DNA of 36,953 bases, taken from a virus. The stretch lies in IMG/VR virus record IMGVR_UViG_3300035670_000675, positions 1-36,953 of that record; one strand, given 5' to 3'. A program made the translations under genes and the position numbers. Positions 21,724-30,185 of the stretch are shown here, piece by piece; position 1 is the first letter of the stretch, and every line of letters starts with the position of its first letter. The notes beneath the pieces were generated by a model. It had not been told where the DNA came from and ran no database searches. It worked only from the letters and a program-made list of their open reading frames with translations.

Positions 21724-22060
21724 CTGTGGTATATTCGGTTTACCAGAAATGGTACTCTCCTCCGAGTGTTCTTGGACTTCGATAGGTGGATGTGACCAAG
21801 CACGATGAAACCTATCACTTTTTGAATATTGCTAGTTGCCTGATCCGCAACGGCAATCGTGGGATAACGAGAGATGATCACCTACGTTATGATGAATGCT
21901 AGATACATCCAAGCTCCGAGATGGCTTGCCCATGAAAATCTCCTGATTAACTTTTCTACTGGGAGTTCCCTGTGGAATTTGCGAAAGCGGATGCTGTGAA
22001 CCATAACTGTAGACGCTAAATGTTTGTAGTAGCTATGAGAGTAAGACTACGAACCACAGT
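21723..22060 (+). ncRNA. Candidate structured non-coding RNA (about 338 nt)
   Basis: This gene-free stretch has many consistent helices. The ends pair: ACTGTGGT (21723-21730) with ACCACAGT (22053-22060), 8 bp. Inside are TATTCGG/CCGAGTG (21732-21738 with 21762-21768) enclosing TACCA-GAAA-TGGTA (a GNRA tetraloop, 21741-21754). CTTGG/CCAAG (21771-21775 with 21796-21800) interlocks with GATAGGT/ACCTATC (21781-21787 with 21810-21816) as a pseudoknot. A nested hairpin joins ATTGC/GCAAT and GTTGC/GCAAC (21828-21857). Another GAAA loop closes TTTGC/GCGGA near 21978-21991. A possible promoter TTGCAT-18-TATATT (21706-21735) overlaps the 5' end. It is a free-standing RNA or a long leader of the next gene. 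Confidence 0.62.
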
Positions 22061-22094
22061 GCAGCGAGTAGCAACCTATTATTAAGGCAGATAT

Positions 22095-22493
22095 ATGATT
22101 AAAGGCTTACTAGATACTAAAACCACAATCCCATCTGCCAAAGAGATTGCAAAGAATACAGAGAATGCAATCAAAAACTTTGCATTAGCACCACAAAACC
22201 CATCATTGCCTAACACAGCCTACTGGAAAAAGATGGCTGATATGTGGCGCATCACACCAGCTCAAGCAGAACGCAGACGTTGCGGTAACTGCGAATACTA
22301 CGAGAACACACCAGATATGCTTGAAGCGATGGAAGCGATTCCGTTGAACAAGTACGATCTATATGACGGCCAAGCACAGCGTGGCTACTGTCACAAGCTA
22401 GACTTTATCTGCCATAACTCTCGTGTCTGCAGCGTATGGGAAGAGAAAGAATACGAACAACCAGAAGATGAGATGGAGTCAGAAGATGCGTAA
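22095..22493 (+). CDS. Hypothetical Cys-rich phage protein upstream of terminase
   Basis: A 132-residue protein. Its second half has RRCGNCEYYEN, GYCHKLDFICHNSRVCSVWEE: five or six Cys in a CxxC...C...C...C pattern that could bind zinc or an iron-sulphur cluster. It is acidic at the end. It follows the RNA-like region and precedes small basic proteins and terminase genes. Role unknown. Confidence 0.55.
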   Translation: MIKGLLDTKTTIPSAKEIAKNTENAIKNFALAPQNPSLPNTAYWKKMADMWRITPAQAERRRCGNCEYYENTPDMLEAMEAIPLNKYDLYDGQAQRGYCHKLDFICHNSRVCSVWEEKEYEQPEDEMESEDA

Positions 22494-22650
22494 CATGGAT
22501 AAAGTAGCTGAGAAGATCGGCAAAGTAATGGGCGAGTATAAAGACAAAGGCTTGCATTCTGGCAAGGGCGGTAAGATTGTAAAGAACCGTAAGCAAGCAA
22601 TTGCGATTGCAATGTCTGAAGCTGGCATGGCTAAGAAAGGCAAAAAATAA
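22486..22650 (+). CDS. DUF6496-like small basic protein
   Basis: A 54-residue basic protein with KVMGEYKDKGLHSGKGGKIV, KNRKQAIAIAMSEAG. This is the DUF6496 pattern (LHSG..GK.V.nRkQAIAIalSEA), widespread in phages and bacteria with no known function. The start at 22486 is favoured by GGAG upstream. It overlaps its neighbours by 8 bases and 1 base. Confidence 0.72.
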   Translation: MRNMDKVAEKIGKVMGEYKDKGLHSGKGGKIVKNRKQAIAIAMSEAGMAKKGKK

Positions 22651-22793
22651 TGCGTGACTTAACTAAAGTAGCAGAAAAGATTGACAAGCTTTGGGCTGGT
22701 GGCAAGTTCCATCCAGTTAAACCTACAAAGCAAGCTCCAACTACAGACCAAGCTATTGATAAAGCAATGGCACAATTCCAAAAGAAAAAATAA
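22650..22793 (+). CDS. Small basic protein (47 aa), N-terminus like its neighbour
   Basis: The protein begins MRDLTKVAEKIDKLWAGGKF and ends AMAQFQKKK. The start matches MRNMDKVAEKIGK of the gene before it, suggesting a partial duplicate. TAATG overlap with the previous stop. Function unknown. Confidence 0.55.
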   Translation: MRDLTKVAEKIDKLWAGGKFHPVKPTKQAPTTDQAIDKAMAQFQKKK

Positions 22794-22827
22794 CACAAGG
22801 ATCACCAACCTTCGGGAGTGATAACAT

Positions 22828-23070
22828 ATGGCAGCAAGATTAAATCCACGACATAGCGATATGGTTCGTGCAAAAATACAAGCAAGCGAACTAATTAATG
22901 TTTTACAAGATCATGCTATGGGGATAACAGAAGAGTTATCCAGCAGCAGAATGAAGGCTATTGAGATATTGCTCAAGAAGTCAGTTCCTGATCTATCAGC
23001 AGTAGAGCTAACTGGAGATCCAGAAGCTCCTGTTGTAATGAAAGTTATTACAGGCGTACCTAATGACTGA
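22828..23070 (+). CDS. Terminase small subunit-like protein
   Basis: An 80-residue protein. The pattern HSDMVRAKIQASELINVLQDH, then SSRMKAIEILLKKSVPDLSAVEL is typical of small DNA-binding proteins encoded immediately before large terminases in podoviruses. It would recognise phage DNA for packaging. It overlaps the large subunit gene by 8 bases, and a small UUCG-loop hairpin lies just upstream (22801-22823). Confidence 0.7.
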   Translation: MAARLNPRHSDMVRAKIQASELINVLQDHAMGITEELSSSRMKAIEILLKKSVPDLSAVELTGDPEAPVVMKVITGVPND

Positions 23071-24370
23071 TGAAGTATTAGAGTACAAAGAAGTTGAAAG
23101 TCCACCAGACTTAGGGTACAGACCAAGAACGCCTCAACTTGAAATTCATCATGCAGTAAACAAGCATAGGTTTACTGTTGTTGTTGCACACAGGCGTATG
23201 GGTAAGACTGTTTCAGCTATCCTACATCTTATTAACGCTGCACTAAACAGCGAAAAGAAAAACCCAAGATACGCATACATTGCGCCAACATACTCACAGG
23301 CCAAGCGTGTAGCGTTTGACTATCTTGTTGAATACACGAGGCCGCTAGGTGCAAAGGTAAACATTCAAGAGCTTAGGGTAGACTTCTTAGGTAGACGTAT
23401 TAGTTTATACGGATCAGAAAACCCAGACTCATTGCGTGGCCAATACTTTGATGGCGTAGTGCTAGATGAGATCGGTGACCAGAATCCAAAGATATGGACT
23501 GAGATTATTATTCCTGCACTAGAGGATAGGAATACAGAAGATCAGCCAACTTGGTGTTTATTTATTGGCACACCAAAGGGTAACAATCACTTTGCTGCAT
23601 TTAAAGAACGTGCGCTTAAAGGCGATGGATGGAAGTTCTTAGAGTTCAAGGCAAGTGAAACAGGAATATTGAACCACGAAGCTCTAGCAAAAGCTAAAGC
23701 CGAGATGGGTGAAGACAAGTACAGACAAGAATTTGAATGCTCCTTTGATGCACCAGTAGAAGGCGCTTACTATGGCCAGTTACTGAATGAAGCAGATGAA
23801 CAGAATCGCGTTACGACTATTCCTAAAGACAACCTTGCTCGCATTGTTTGCTCTTGGGATTTGGGTGTTAGCGATAGCACTTGTATCTGGGTAGCACAGA
23901 TTGTCGGTAAAGAAGTACAATTGATTGATGCAACAGAGAATCATGGTGTTGGCTTAGATTACTATGTTAGCTGGTTGCGTGAACGTGGCTATGACAAAGG
24001 TCAGCAGATATTGCCACATGACGTAAGAGTTCGTGAGCTGTCAACAGGTAAGAGTCGACAAGAGGTGCTGATGGAGGCGGGGCTAGATGTTACAATAGCG
24101 CCAAGCCTATCAGTTGCTGATGGCATTCAAGCGGTAAGACGTTTATTGCCTCGCTGCTGGTTCGATAAAGAAGGCACGAAGCAAGGTCTGTCTGCACTAC
24201 GAAACTATCGCAGGGTGTTCGATGAAAAGCGTAACGTATTCTTTGATACGCCATTGCATGATTGGGCATCACACTATGCTGACAGCTTTAGGTACTTAGC
24301 AATTGGATTGAATGAGGTAGACTCCGACTGGGGTAAACCAATTAATGTAAATAATAAATGGGTGGTGTAA
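23063..24370 (+). CDS. terL: Terminase large subunit
   Basis: A 435-residue packaging motor with an N-terminal ATPase and C-terminal nuclease. Walker A is AHRRMGKT (42-49), Walker B is VVLDE (132-136), and the coupling motif is IGTPKGNNHF (168-177). The RNase H-like nuclease begins at CSWDLGVSDST (D266). It pumps DNA into the prohead and cuts it. Its position between small terminase and portal is standard. Circular permutation of the assembly fits headful cutting. Confidence 0.95.
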   Translation: MTDEVLEYKEVESPPDLGYRPRTPQLEIHHAVNKHRFTVVVAHRRMGKTVSAILHLINAALNSEKKNPRYAYIAPTYSQAKRVAFDYLVEYTRPLGAKVNIQELRVDFLGRRISLYGSENPDSLRGQYFDGVVLDEIGDQNPKIWTEIIIPALEDRNTEDQPTWCLFIGTPKGNNHFAAFKERALKGDGWKFLEFKASETGILNHEALAKAKAEMGEDKYRQEFECSFDAPVEGAYYGQLLNEADEQNRVTTIPKDNLARIVCSWDLGVSDSTCIWVAQIVGKEVQLIDATENHGVGLDYYVSWLRERGYDKGQQILPHDVRVRELSTGKSRQEVLMEAGLDVTIAPSLSVADGIQAVRRLLPRCWFDKEGTKQGLSALRNYRRVFDEKRNVFFDTPLHDWASHYADSFRYLAIGLNEVDSDWGKPINVNNKWVV

Positions 24371-26445
24371 TGGCTAAACTTTCAGAAGAAGAGATTTTAA
24401 ATAAGTGTCAGCTTGAGATTGATAATGCCATTGGCTATCTCGAAACTGAAACAGTTGCTGCTAGAGCTGAGGCGATGGAGTATTACCTCCGCAAGCCATA
24501 CGGCAATGAGGTCGATGGCCGATCTGCAGTCGTAACTGGTGAGGTTGCTGAGGCAATTGATGGCGCTTTGCCACAACTAATCCGTGTATTTACTAGCAAC
24601 GAAGATGCTGTGCAGTTTGAGCCAGTCCGTGATGGTGATGAACCATTAGCTGAACAAGCTTCAGACATGGCTAACTGGGTATTCTATAAAGATAATGATG
24701 GCTTCTTGATCCTGCATAACTGGTTCAAGGATGCATTACTCCAAAAGGTAGGTATCGTTAAGGCTTACTGGAGCGAAAAGAAAGACATCACTAAAGAGAA
24801 GTACAAAGGCTTGACTGATGATGAGCTAACCATGCTATTGATGGATGGCGAGTTTGAGGTTGTAGCACAGCAAACAGACACAACTATCGGTGCAGATGGC
24901 ATTCCATACAGCACACATAACATCACAATCCAACGTACAGATGATAACAGCCGAGTTGTTATTGAAAACGTACCACCAGAAGAGTTCTTAATCTCTAAAG
25001 ATGCTCGTACTATTGCTGATTCACCGTTCGTAGCACATCGCAGGATGGTTGATCGTGGTGACTTGGTAGCAATGGGCTTCAGTAAAGAGGTTGTTGAGCG
25101 TATTCCTGCTGGTGACCGCCTAGAATACAGCCCAGAACGCTTGGCACGTTATGATCGTGATGAGTTACCTGACTATGCAATCACTAATGATGTAGAAGTT
25201 TTCGAGTGCTATATCAAGATTGACACAGATGGAGATGGCATTCCAGAGATGCGTAAGGTTATGTTCGCTGGCAACGAGATTTTATCGAATGAAGAGTGCG
25301 ATTATGTGCCTTTCCATTCAATTTGCCCTATTCCGATCCCACATTTATTCTTTGGTCAGTCATTGGCCGACAGAACAATGGATATTCAGATCGAAAAATC
25401 CACAATTTTACGTCAGATGCTAGATAATTTGTACTTAACTAATAATTATCGTGTTGGTGCAGTCGAAGGACAGGTAAATCTTGATGATTTATTGACATCT
25501 ACAGCAGGCGGCGTGGTTCGTATGAAGAACCCTAACGCAATCGTACCATTAACCGTACAATCTACTGCTAGTCAGTCATTCCCTATGATGGAATACTTAG
25601 ATGCATCAATGGCCAAGCGTACAGGTGTGTCTGATATGCAGCAAGGTCTAGATCCTAACGTACTTCAGAACGTATCTGCGACTGCTGTTGCAGCAATGAC
25701 ACAACAAAGTGCAGGAAAGCTTGAGCTAATAGCTCGTATCTTTGCAGAAACAGGCGTGAAGAGCTTATTTAAGGGAATCCTACAGCTACTATGCAAGTAC
25801 CAAAATCAACCGCGTACGGTGCGAATGCGTGGCCAATGGGTAAACTACGATCCTCGTGAGTGGTCTAACCAATATGACGTAACAATTAACGTAGGCTTGG
25901 GTAACGGTAACCGTCAAGAGCAGATTGCTATGCTACAGATGATTCTTGCAAAACAAGAAGAGATCATTGGCAAGTATGGCGCTAATAACCCATTAGTAAC
26001 TGTGACTCAGTACCGTAAGACACTAGGCCGTATGATTGAGATGGCTGGCTTCAAGGATACAACAGCGTTTATCAATGAGATTACGCCAGAAGTTGAGCAA
26101 CAAATTGCACAGCAAGCTTCACAAGCGCCAACAGATCCTACAAGTGAGGCTGCTAAGATGTATGCCGAAGTTGAGAAGGCTAAGGCAGAGCTTAAAGCAC
26201 AATCTGATGCAGCTAAGAATGATCTTGACCGTCAGAAGATGGAACTTGACAATGCTCGTAAGCAATTAGAGCTAGAGCAAAAATCTGCTAAGGACAATGC
26301 AGAGCTTGCACTAAAAGAGCTTAAATTGCAGCTTGAGGCTCAGGCAATGGACAAAGAAACGCAAACAAATCAAATGGATGCTGTCATGAAGGCAATTAAA
26401 CAATTGCATGATATGTCGAAAGGTGGTATAAATGGCACTAACTAA
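24370..26445 (+). CDS. Portal protein
   Basis: A 691-residue protein. The N-terminal and central parts (KPYGNEVDGRSAVVTGEVAE, RVFTSNEDAVQFEP, WFKDALLQKVGIVKAYW, GVSDMQQGLDPNVLQNVSAT) match P22-like/podovirus portals. A long C-terminal coiled coil (about 575-670) may form a barrel inside the capsid. Twelve copies should form the DNA channel. The ATG at 24370 overlaps the terminase stop (TAATG) and is chosen over 24358. Confidence 0.88.
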   Translation: MAKLSEEEILNKCQLEIDNAIGYLETETVAARAEAMEYYLRKPYGNEVDGRSAVVTGEVAEAIDGALPQLIRVFTSNEDAVQFEPVRDGDEPLAEQASDMANWVFYKDNDGFLILHNWFKDALLQKVGIVKAYWSEKKDITKEKYKGLTDDELTMLLMDGEFEVVAQQTDTTIGADGIPYSTHNITIQRTDDNSRVVIENVPPEEFLISKDARTIADSPFVAHRRMVDRGDLVAMGFSKEVVERIPAGDRLEYSPERLARYDRDELPDYAITNDVEVFECYIKIDTDGDGIPEMRKVMFAGNEILSNEECDYVPFHSICPIPIPHLFFGQSLADRTMDIQIEKSTILRQMLDNLYLTNNYRVGAVEGQVNLDDLLTSTAGGVVRMKNPNAIVPLTVQSTASQSFPMMEYLDASMAKRTGVSDMQQGLDPNVLQNVSATAVAAMTQQSAGKLELIARIFAETGVKSLFKGILQLLCKYQNQPRTVRMRGQWVNYDPREWSNQYDVTINVGLGNGNRQEQIAMLQMILAKQEEIIGKYGANNPLVTVTQYRKTLGRMIEMAGFKDTTAFINEITPEVEQQIAQQASQAPTDPTSEAAKMYAEVEKAKAELKAQSDAAKNDLDRQKMELDNARKQLELEQKSAKDNAELALKELKLQLEAQAMDKETQTNQMDAVMKAIKQLHDMSKGGINGTN

Positions 26446-26920
26446 AGATTCTACTGGTTACTATTTAGAACCAACGACAGGCCAGTATTATTCACCGTAC
26501 ACAGCGCCAGTAGTTCAATCTAATCCATATGGTTATATGGGGATGGGTGGGTTTCAATCTCAACCTAACTACGCTTTTGGCGGAATGGGCGGAATGAATA
26601 GCGCTCCAGCAGCACCAGAAGGTTTATTAACTGTAGATGGTCAGTCATATGTTCCATTTACTGGAAGCTCTGCAGGTATCAGTCAAGGCAAGCGCTCAGT
26701 AGTGGATGCAATGATTGGTGGCAGACAGCCATACGAATACAACGTGCCTTCATTGGCAAGTTTATTCCCAAGTATGCAAGGCGCAACACAGACGGCAGCA
26801 ATGCCTCAAGGTAATGCAGGTGCTGGCAGATTCATGGGTGGATTACTAGGCGCTATGCCTACACCAGTTTCAACAACGACAACACAAGCTCCATCAAGTG
26901 GGGCAGGGCGATACTTATAA
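26432..26920 (+). CDS. Hypothetical Gly/Met/Pro-rich virion-region protein
   Basis: A 162-residue low-complexity protein (YYLEPTTGQYYSPYTAPVV, then GMGGF, GGMGGMN and a Thr-rich end). It overlaps the portal gene by 14 bases, so it is coupled to it. Such proteins between portal and scaffold are probably minor head components, inferred from position. Confidence 0.45.
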   Translation: MALTKDSTGYYLEPTTGQYYSPYTAPVVQSNPYGYMGMGGFQSQPNYAFGGMGGMNSAPAAPEGLLTVDGQSYVPFTGSSAGISQGKRSVVDAMIGGRQPYEYNVPSLASLFPSMQGATQTAAMPQGNAGAGRFMGGLLGAMPTPVSTTTTQAPSSGAGRYL

Positions 26921-27151
26921 ATGACTAAATCTGATTGGGCAAACAATCTCATCAATGATGAACACTTTGCCACAGTATTTAAGGAATTACAGGAAGTGCA
27001 GCTAAACAGAATTATCAACTCAAAAGAGCATGATATTCAAGAGCGTGAGGCGGCATATACTAAACTAAGTGCGATCCAAGATGTCTTAGCACATATTGAA
27101 TCAATGGCAGATCAGCGTAAGATTAACGAAAAGCGCTGGAAGATTTTTTGA
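26921..27151 (+). CDS. Hypothetical small head-region protein
   Basis: A 76-residue helical protein (FATVFKELQEVQLNRIINSK, then ERE AAYTKLSAIQDVLAHIE). The pattern of N-terminal helix plus REEAY.kL.A...v is common in phages next to scaffold genes, with no known function. A terminator-like hairpin follows at 27157-27176. Confidence 0.5.
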   Translation: MTKSDWANNLINDEHFATVFKELQEVQLNRIINSKEHDIQEREAAYTKLSAIQDVLAHIESMADQRKINEKRWKIF

Positions 27152-27156
27152 TTTCT

Positions 27157-27176
27157 AACTGAACAACCAGTTTTTT
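27157..27176 (+). terminator. Terminator-like hairpin before the capsid operon
   Basis: AACTG (27157-27161), loop AACAAC, CAGTT (27168-27172), then T to 27176. The stem is short, so termination would be partial. It separates the packaging genes from the scaffold/capsid genes. Confidence 0.55.
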
Positions 27177-27182
27177 AGCTAA

Positions 27183-27222
27183 CACCGTGAGGTGCAGCTC
27201 TAATGTAAGTTGATTTTACATT
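27183..27222 (+). promoter_or_regulatory. Two leader hairpins upstream of the scaffold gene
   Basis: CACC-GTGA-GGTG (27183-27194) has a GNRA loop. AATGTAA/TTACATT (27202-27208 with 27216-27222) makes a second hairpin, ending about 25 bases before the scaffold ATG and just before its Shine-Dalgarno (AAAGGA). They may stabilise the capsid mRNA or bind a regulator. Confidence 0.45.
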
Positions 27223-27247
27223 GGAATAGATAAAGGAAATTATCAAA

Positions 27248-28234
27248 ATGGAAAACACCAACCCTCAGGGGAGTGAAAACCAGTCGCAAGGTACAACCGT
27301 ACAAGATGCAGCAAATTCTTTCTTAGGTTTTATGGATGCAGCAGAAGCACCCGAAGGGCAAGTAGAAGCTCAACCAGAACAGCCAGAAGAAGAATTAGTT
27401 AGTGAAGATGAGCAACAAGATTGGCAAGATGAAGGCGAGCAAGAAGAGTCTGAGTATGAGCCAGAGGAACAAGAGGAAGAGCAACGCTTTTCTGTCAAGG
27501 TTTCTGGTGAAGACAAAGAACTAACTTTAAGCGAACTTAAATCACTTGCACAGCAAGGTGCTGATTACACTAAGAAAACGCAACAAGTGGCCGAACAGCG
27601 CAAGGCTCTAGAAGCTGAAGCAAAGGCCATCGAAGAAGCTAAGTATTTACGAGATGCTTATGCCCAACGATTGCAAGCAATGGAGCAATTGCTGAACTCT
27701 CCAGAGCAAAATGAGGACTTGGAATATCTCAAGGAATCAGATCCTATTGGTTACGCAGTACGAGTAGCAGAAAAACAACAACAGCGAGAGCAACTCCAAG
27801 CAGTACAGTTAGAACGTCAACGCATTGCTGAACAGCAACAAGCGGAATACGCTCAACAGATGCAAGGATACTTAGCTCAACAAGCTGAACAGTTGGCTAA
27901 AGTGCTACCAGAATATACTGATCCAGTTAAGGGTGAGGCGTTACGATCAGAATTGCGAAGCTTCGCAAAATCTAATCTAGGCTTCTCTGATGAAGAGCTA
28001 TCAATGGTTCGTGACTCTCGTCAAGTAATAGCGCTGCATAAAGCAATGTTATACGACAAATTACAACAAGCTAAACCTAATGTAAACAAAAGGGTTAGCG
28101 AAGCGCCTAAGACATTGAAGAGTGGTAACAGCGTAAAACCTGCGACATCTGAACAAGTCAAGCGCCAATCAATTCAACTTAAACAGACTGGCCGTGTCCG
28201 TGATGCAGCTAAACTGTTTGAAAACTTTATTTAA
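27248..28234 (+). CDS. Scaffolding protein
   Basis: A 328-residue highly charged protein. Residues 25-78 are very acidic (Glu/Gln-rich), 80-105 form a short folded unit (FSVKVSGEDKELTLSELKSL), and 110-230 are Gln/Glu/Ala helices. A basic C-terminal helix (VRDAAKLFENFI) could bind the coat. This composition and the position directly before the major capsid gene are typical of podovirus scaffolds. Confidence 0.82.
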   Translation: MENTNPQGSENQSQGTTVQDAANSFLGFMDAAEAPEGQVEAQPEQPEEELVSEDEQQDWQDEGEQEESEYEPEEQEEEQRFSVKVSGEDKELTLSELKSLAQQGADYTKKTQQVAEQRKALEAEAKAIEEAKYLRDAYAQRLQAMEQLLNSPEQNEDLEYLKESDPIGYAVRVAEKQQQREQLQAVQLERQRIAEQQQAEYAQQMQGYLAQQAEQLAKVLPEYTDPVKGEALRSELRSFAKSNLGFSDEELSMVRDSRQVIALHKAMLYDKLQQAKPNVNKRVSEAPKTLKSGNSVKPATSEQVKRQSIQLKQTGRVRDAAKLFENFI

Positions 28235-28243
28235 GGAATTAAC

Positions 28244-29191
28244 ATGGCTACATATCAAACCTATACCGCTGTTGGTCAACGTGAAGATTTATCTAACGTG
28301 ATCTACAATATTTCTCCAACAGATACACCATTCATGAACTCAGTAGGCAAAACTGGCGCTACTGCTGTTCTTCACGAGTGGCAAACAGACTCATTGGCTG
28401 CTGCTAATGCTTCTAACGCTGTAATCGAGGGTGCAGATGCTGGTTCATCTACTCTTGCTCCTACAGTTCGTGTTGGTAACCGTACACAAATCTCTAACAA
28501 AGTTGTTAAGATTTCTGGTACTTTGGAAACTGTAAACAAAGCTGGCCGTCGTTCAGAAAAAGCTTACCAATTGGCTAAAGCTTCTAGCGAACTTAAACGC
28601 GACATGGAAACAATCTTGTTGAGCAACCAAGTTGCTGCTGCAGGTGACGGTTCTACTACTGCTCGTACATTGGGTGGCTTACAAACATGGTTAAACAGCA
28701 ACTACTCAGGTGGTTCTGGTGGTACTGCTGGTAACTTGGGTACAACTGCTCGTGTGACTGGTACAGATCGTGCTTTCACATCAACATTGTTGAACACAGT
28801 AATCCAATCAGCATACACAAACGGTGGTTCACCTACAATGTTGTTGGTAACTCCAGCACAAAAAGTAGTTGCATCAACATTCACAGGCATTGCTACACGT
28901 TTCCGTGATGTTCCTGCTAACCAACAAGCACAAGTTATTGCTGCTGCTGACGTTTATGTTTCTGATTTCGGTATCATCCAAATCGTTCCAGATCGTTTCA
29001 TTCCTAACTCAGACAATGATGATTGCGCTTTCTTGTTAGATCCAGAGATGGCTGCAGTTGCATACCTACGCCCATTCCAAACTTTAGAATTGGCAAAAAC
29101 AGGTGACAGCGAAAATACTGAGCTTTTAGTAGAGTACACACTAGAAGTTAAGAACCAAGCTGCTCACGGTATCATTGCTGACTTGACCTAG
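28244..29191 (+). CDS. Major capsid protein, SU10-like HK97 fold
   Basis: A 315-residue protein with the N-terminal pattern YTAVGQREDLSNVIYNISPT, DTPFMNSVGKTGATAVLHEW of the SU10-type major capsid family. RKVVKISGTLETV-like strands and a C-terminal LVEYTLEVKNQAAHGIIADL follow. Codon use is strongly biased to T-ending codons (GCT, GTT, GGT), as expected of the most highly expressed gene. A stable UUCG-loop hairpin lies directly downstream. Confidence 0.92.
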   Translation: MATYQTYTAVGQREDLSNVIYNISPTDTPFMNSVGKTGATAVLHEWQTDSLAAANASNAVIEGADAGSSTLAPTVRVGNRTQISNKVVKISGTLETVNKAGRRSEKAYQLAKASSELKRDMETILLSNQVAAAGDGSTTARTLGGLQTWLNSNYSGGSGGTAGNLGTTARVTGTDRAFTSTLLNTVIQSAYTNGGSPTMLLVTPAQKVVASTFTGIATRFRDVPANQQAQVIAAADVYVSDFGIIQIVPDRFIPNSDNDDCAFLLDPEMAAVAYLRPFQTLELAKTGDSENTELLVEYTLEVKNQAAHGIIADLT

Positions 29192-29202
29192 TATTAAGGA
29201 TA

Positions 29203-29222
29203 GGGGGATCTTCGGATCTCCC
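29203..29222 (+). other. Stable UUCG-loop hairpin after the capsid gene
   Basis: GGGGGATC (29203-29210), TTCG, GATCTCCC (29215-29222) forms eight pairs closed on a UUCG tetraloop. Only a short pyrimidine tract follows. This suits a 3' stability element or a leaky terminator that keeps capsid mRNA abundant. Confidence 0.65.
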
Positions 29223-29232
29223 TTCTCTAACC

Positions 29233-29559
29233 ATGACAAAATCAATTAATAATGGCAACACCACAACATCGTTTATTGACAACGGTGACCAACTAATTAT
29301 TGAGCAGAAGCAAGATATTAGTGCAATTATTGAACACAATAAGGCATTGTATAACCAGTCTATGGATCGTAAGGGCTGGAACGGTAACAATGCTTTCGCA
29401 CCTGAGAACAAGGTTGCATCAATTCCTCTAGTCGTATTTGCCGAGCTTGAAAAGCAAGGGATTACACGAGGATTCCAAGTATTAGACATGGATCGCTTTA
29501 AGGCTTTCCTAAACAATCCTGACAATCAGGTATTCAGAACACGAATGGGAACTGTATGA
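29233..29559 (+). CDS. Hypothetical head-region protein
   Basis: A 108-residue protein with DNGDQLIIEQKQDISAIIEH, NKALYNQSMDRKGWNG, then VVFAELEKQGI. It recurs after the capsid gene in many podoviruses from general knowledge, without a settled role. It overlaps the adaptor gene by 4 bases. Confidence 0.55.
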   Translation: MTKSINNGNTTTSFIDNGDQLIIEQKQDISAIIEHNKALYNQSMDRKGWNGNNAFAPENKVASIPLVVFAELEKQGITRGFQVLDMDRFKAFLNNPDNQVFRTRMGTV

Positions 29560-30176
29560 GCATAACAAATTATTCAGACCTGCAGAGTACAATTGCTAGT
29601 TACTTAGCTCGTACTGATTTAACTGCTCAGATTCCAGACTTCATTCAGTTAGCAGAAACTCGTTTACGCAGAGAATTGCGTATCCGTCAGATGCTAAAAG
29701 TAGTAACAACAACAACCACAGGAAGCGATGGCACAGTTGAGTTGCCTTCAGACTTCTTGCAGATGCGTGACTTGCATATCAACACAAACCCTATACAGGT
29801 AGTTGAGTACATCTCACCAAGTAACTTTTATAGAAATACATGGTCTACATCTGTAGGACTTCCACGCCAATATACAATCTTAGCGCAAGAGTTTCAATTT
29901 GCGCCTAAGCCTGATACAAGCTATACGTTGCAGATGATGTACTATTCTGCTCCGCCATTCTTGAGTAATACAAATCCATCAAACGCATTCTTGGCTACCT
30001 GCCCAGATCTATTGCTTTATGGTGCGCTAGGTGAGGCAGAGCCTTATCTAATGAACGATGCTAGATTAGCAACATGGGCGCAGATGTATGAAAGAGGGCT
30101 ACAAGCACTAACAGTATCAGACGATCAGGGTGAATACTCAGGCTCACCAATTGCAATTACAACATCTTTACGTTAA
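29556..30176 (+). CDS. Head-tail adaptor protein
   Basis: A 206-residue protein with helical N-terminus (YSDLQSTIASYLARTDLTAQ, IPDFIQLAETRLRRELRIRQ). A beta region ending ELPSDFLQMRDLHIN, then YYSAPPFLSNT and a C-terminal helix (YGALGEAEPYLMNDARLATW) match the gp4/SU10-type adaptor that docks below the portal. Position after the capsid genes agrees. Confidence 0.75.
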   Translation: MSITNYSDLQSTIASYLARTDLTAQIPDFIQLAETRLRRELRIRQMLKVVTTTTTGSDGTVELPSDFLQMRDLHINTNPIQVVEYISPSNFYRNTWSTSVGLPRQYTILAQEFQFAPKPDTSYTLQMMYYSAPPFLSNTNPSNAFLATCPDLLLYGALGEAEPYLMNDARLATWAQMYERGLQALTVSDDQGEYSGSPIAITTSLR

Positions 30177-30185
30177 GGAATAATC

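Noticed and set aside
21723-22060. A true self-splicing group I intron
   Set aside because: Only short stretches resemble the core, no flanking gene is split and no splice sites were found, so only a structured-RNA call is made.
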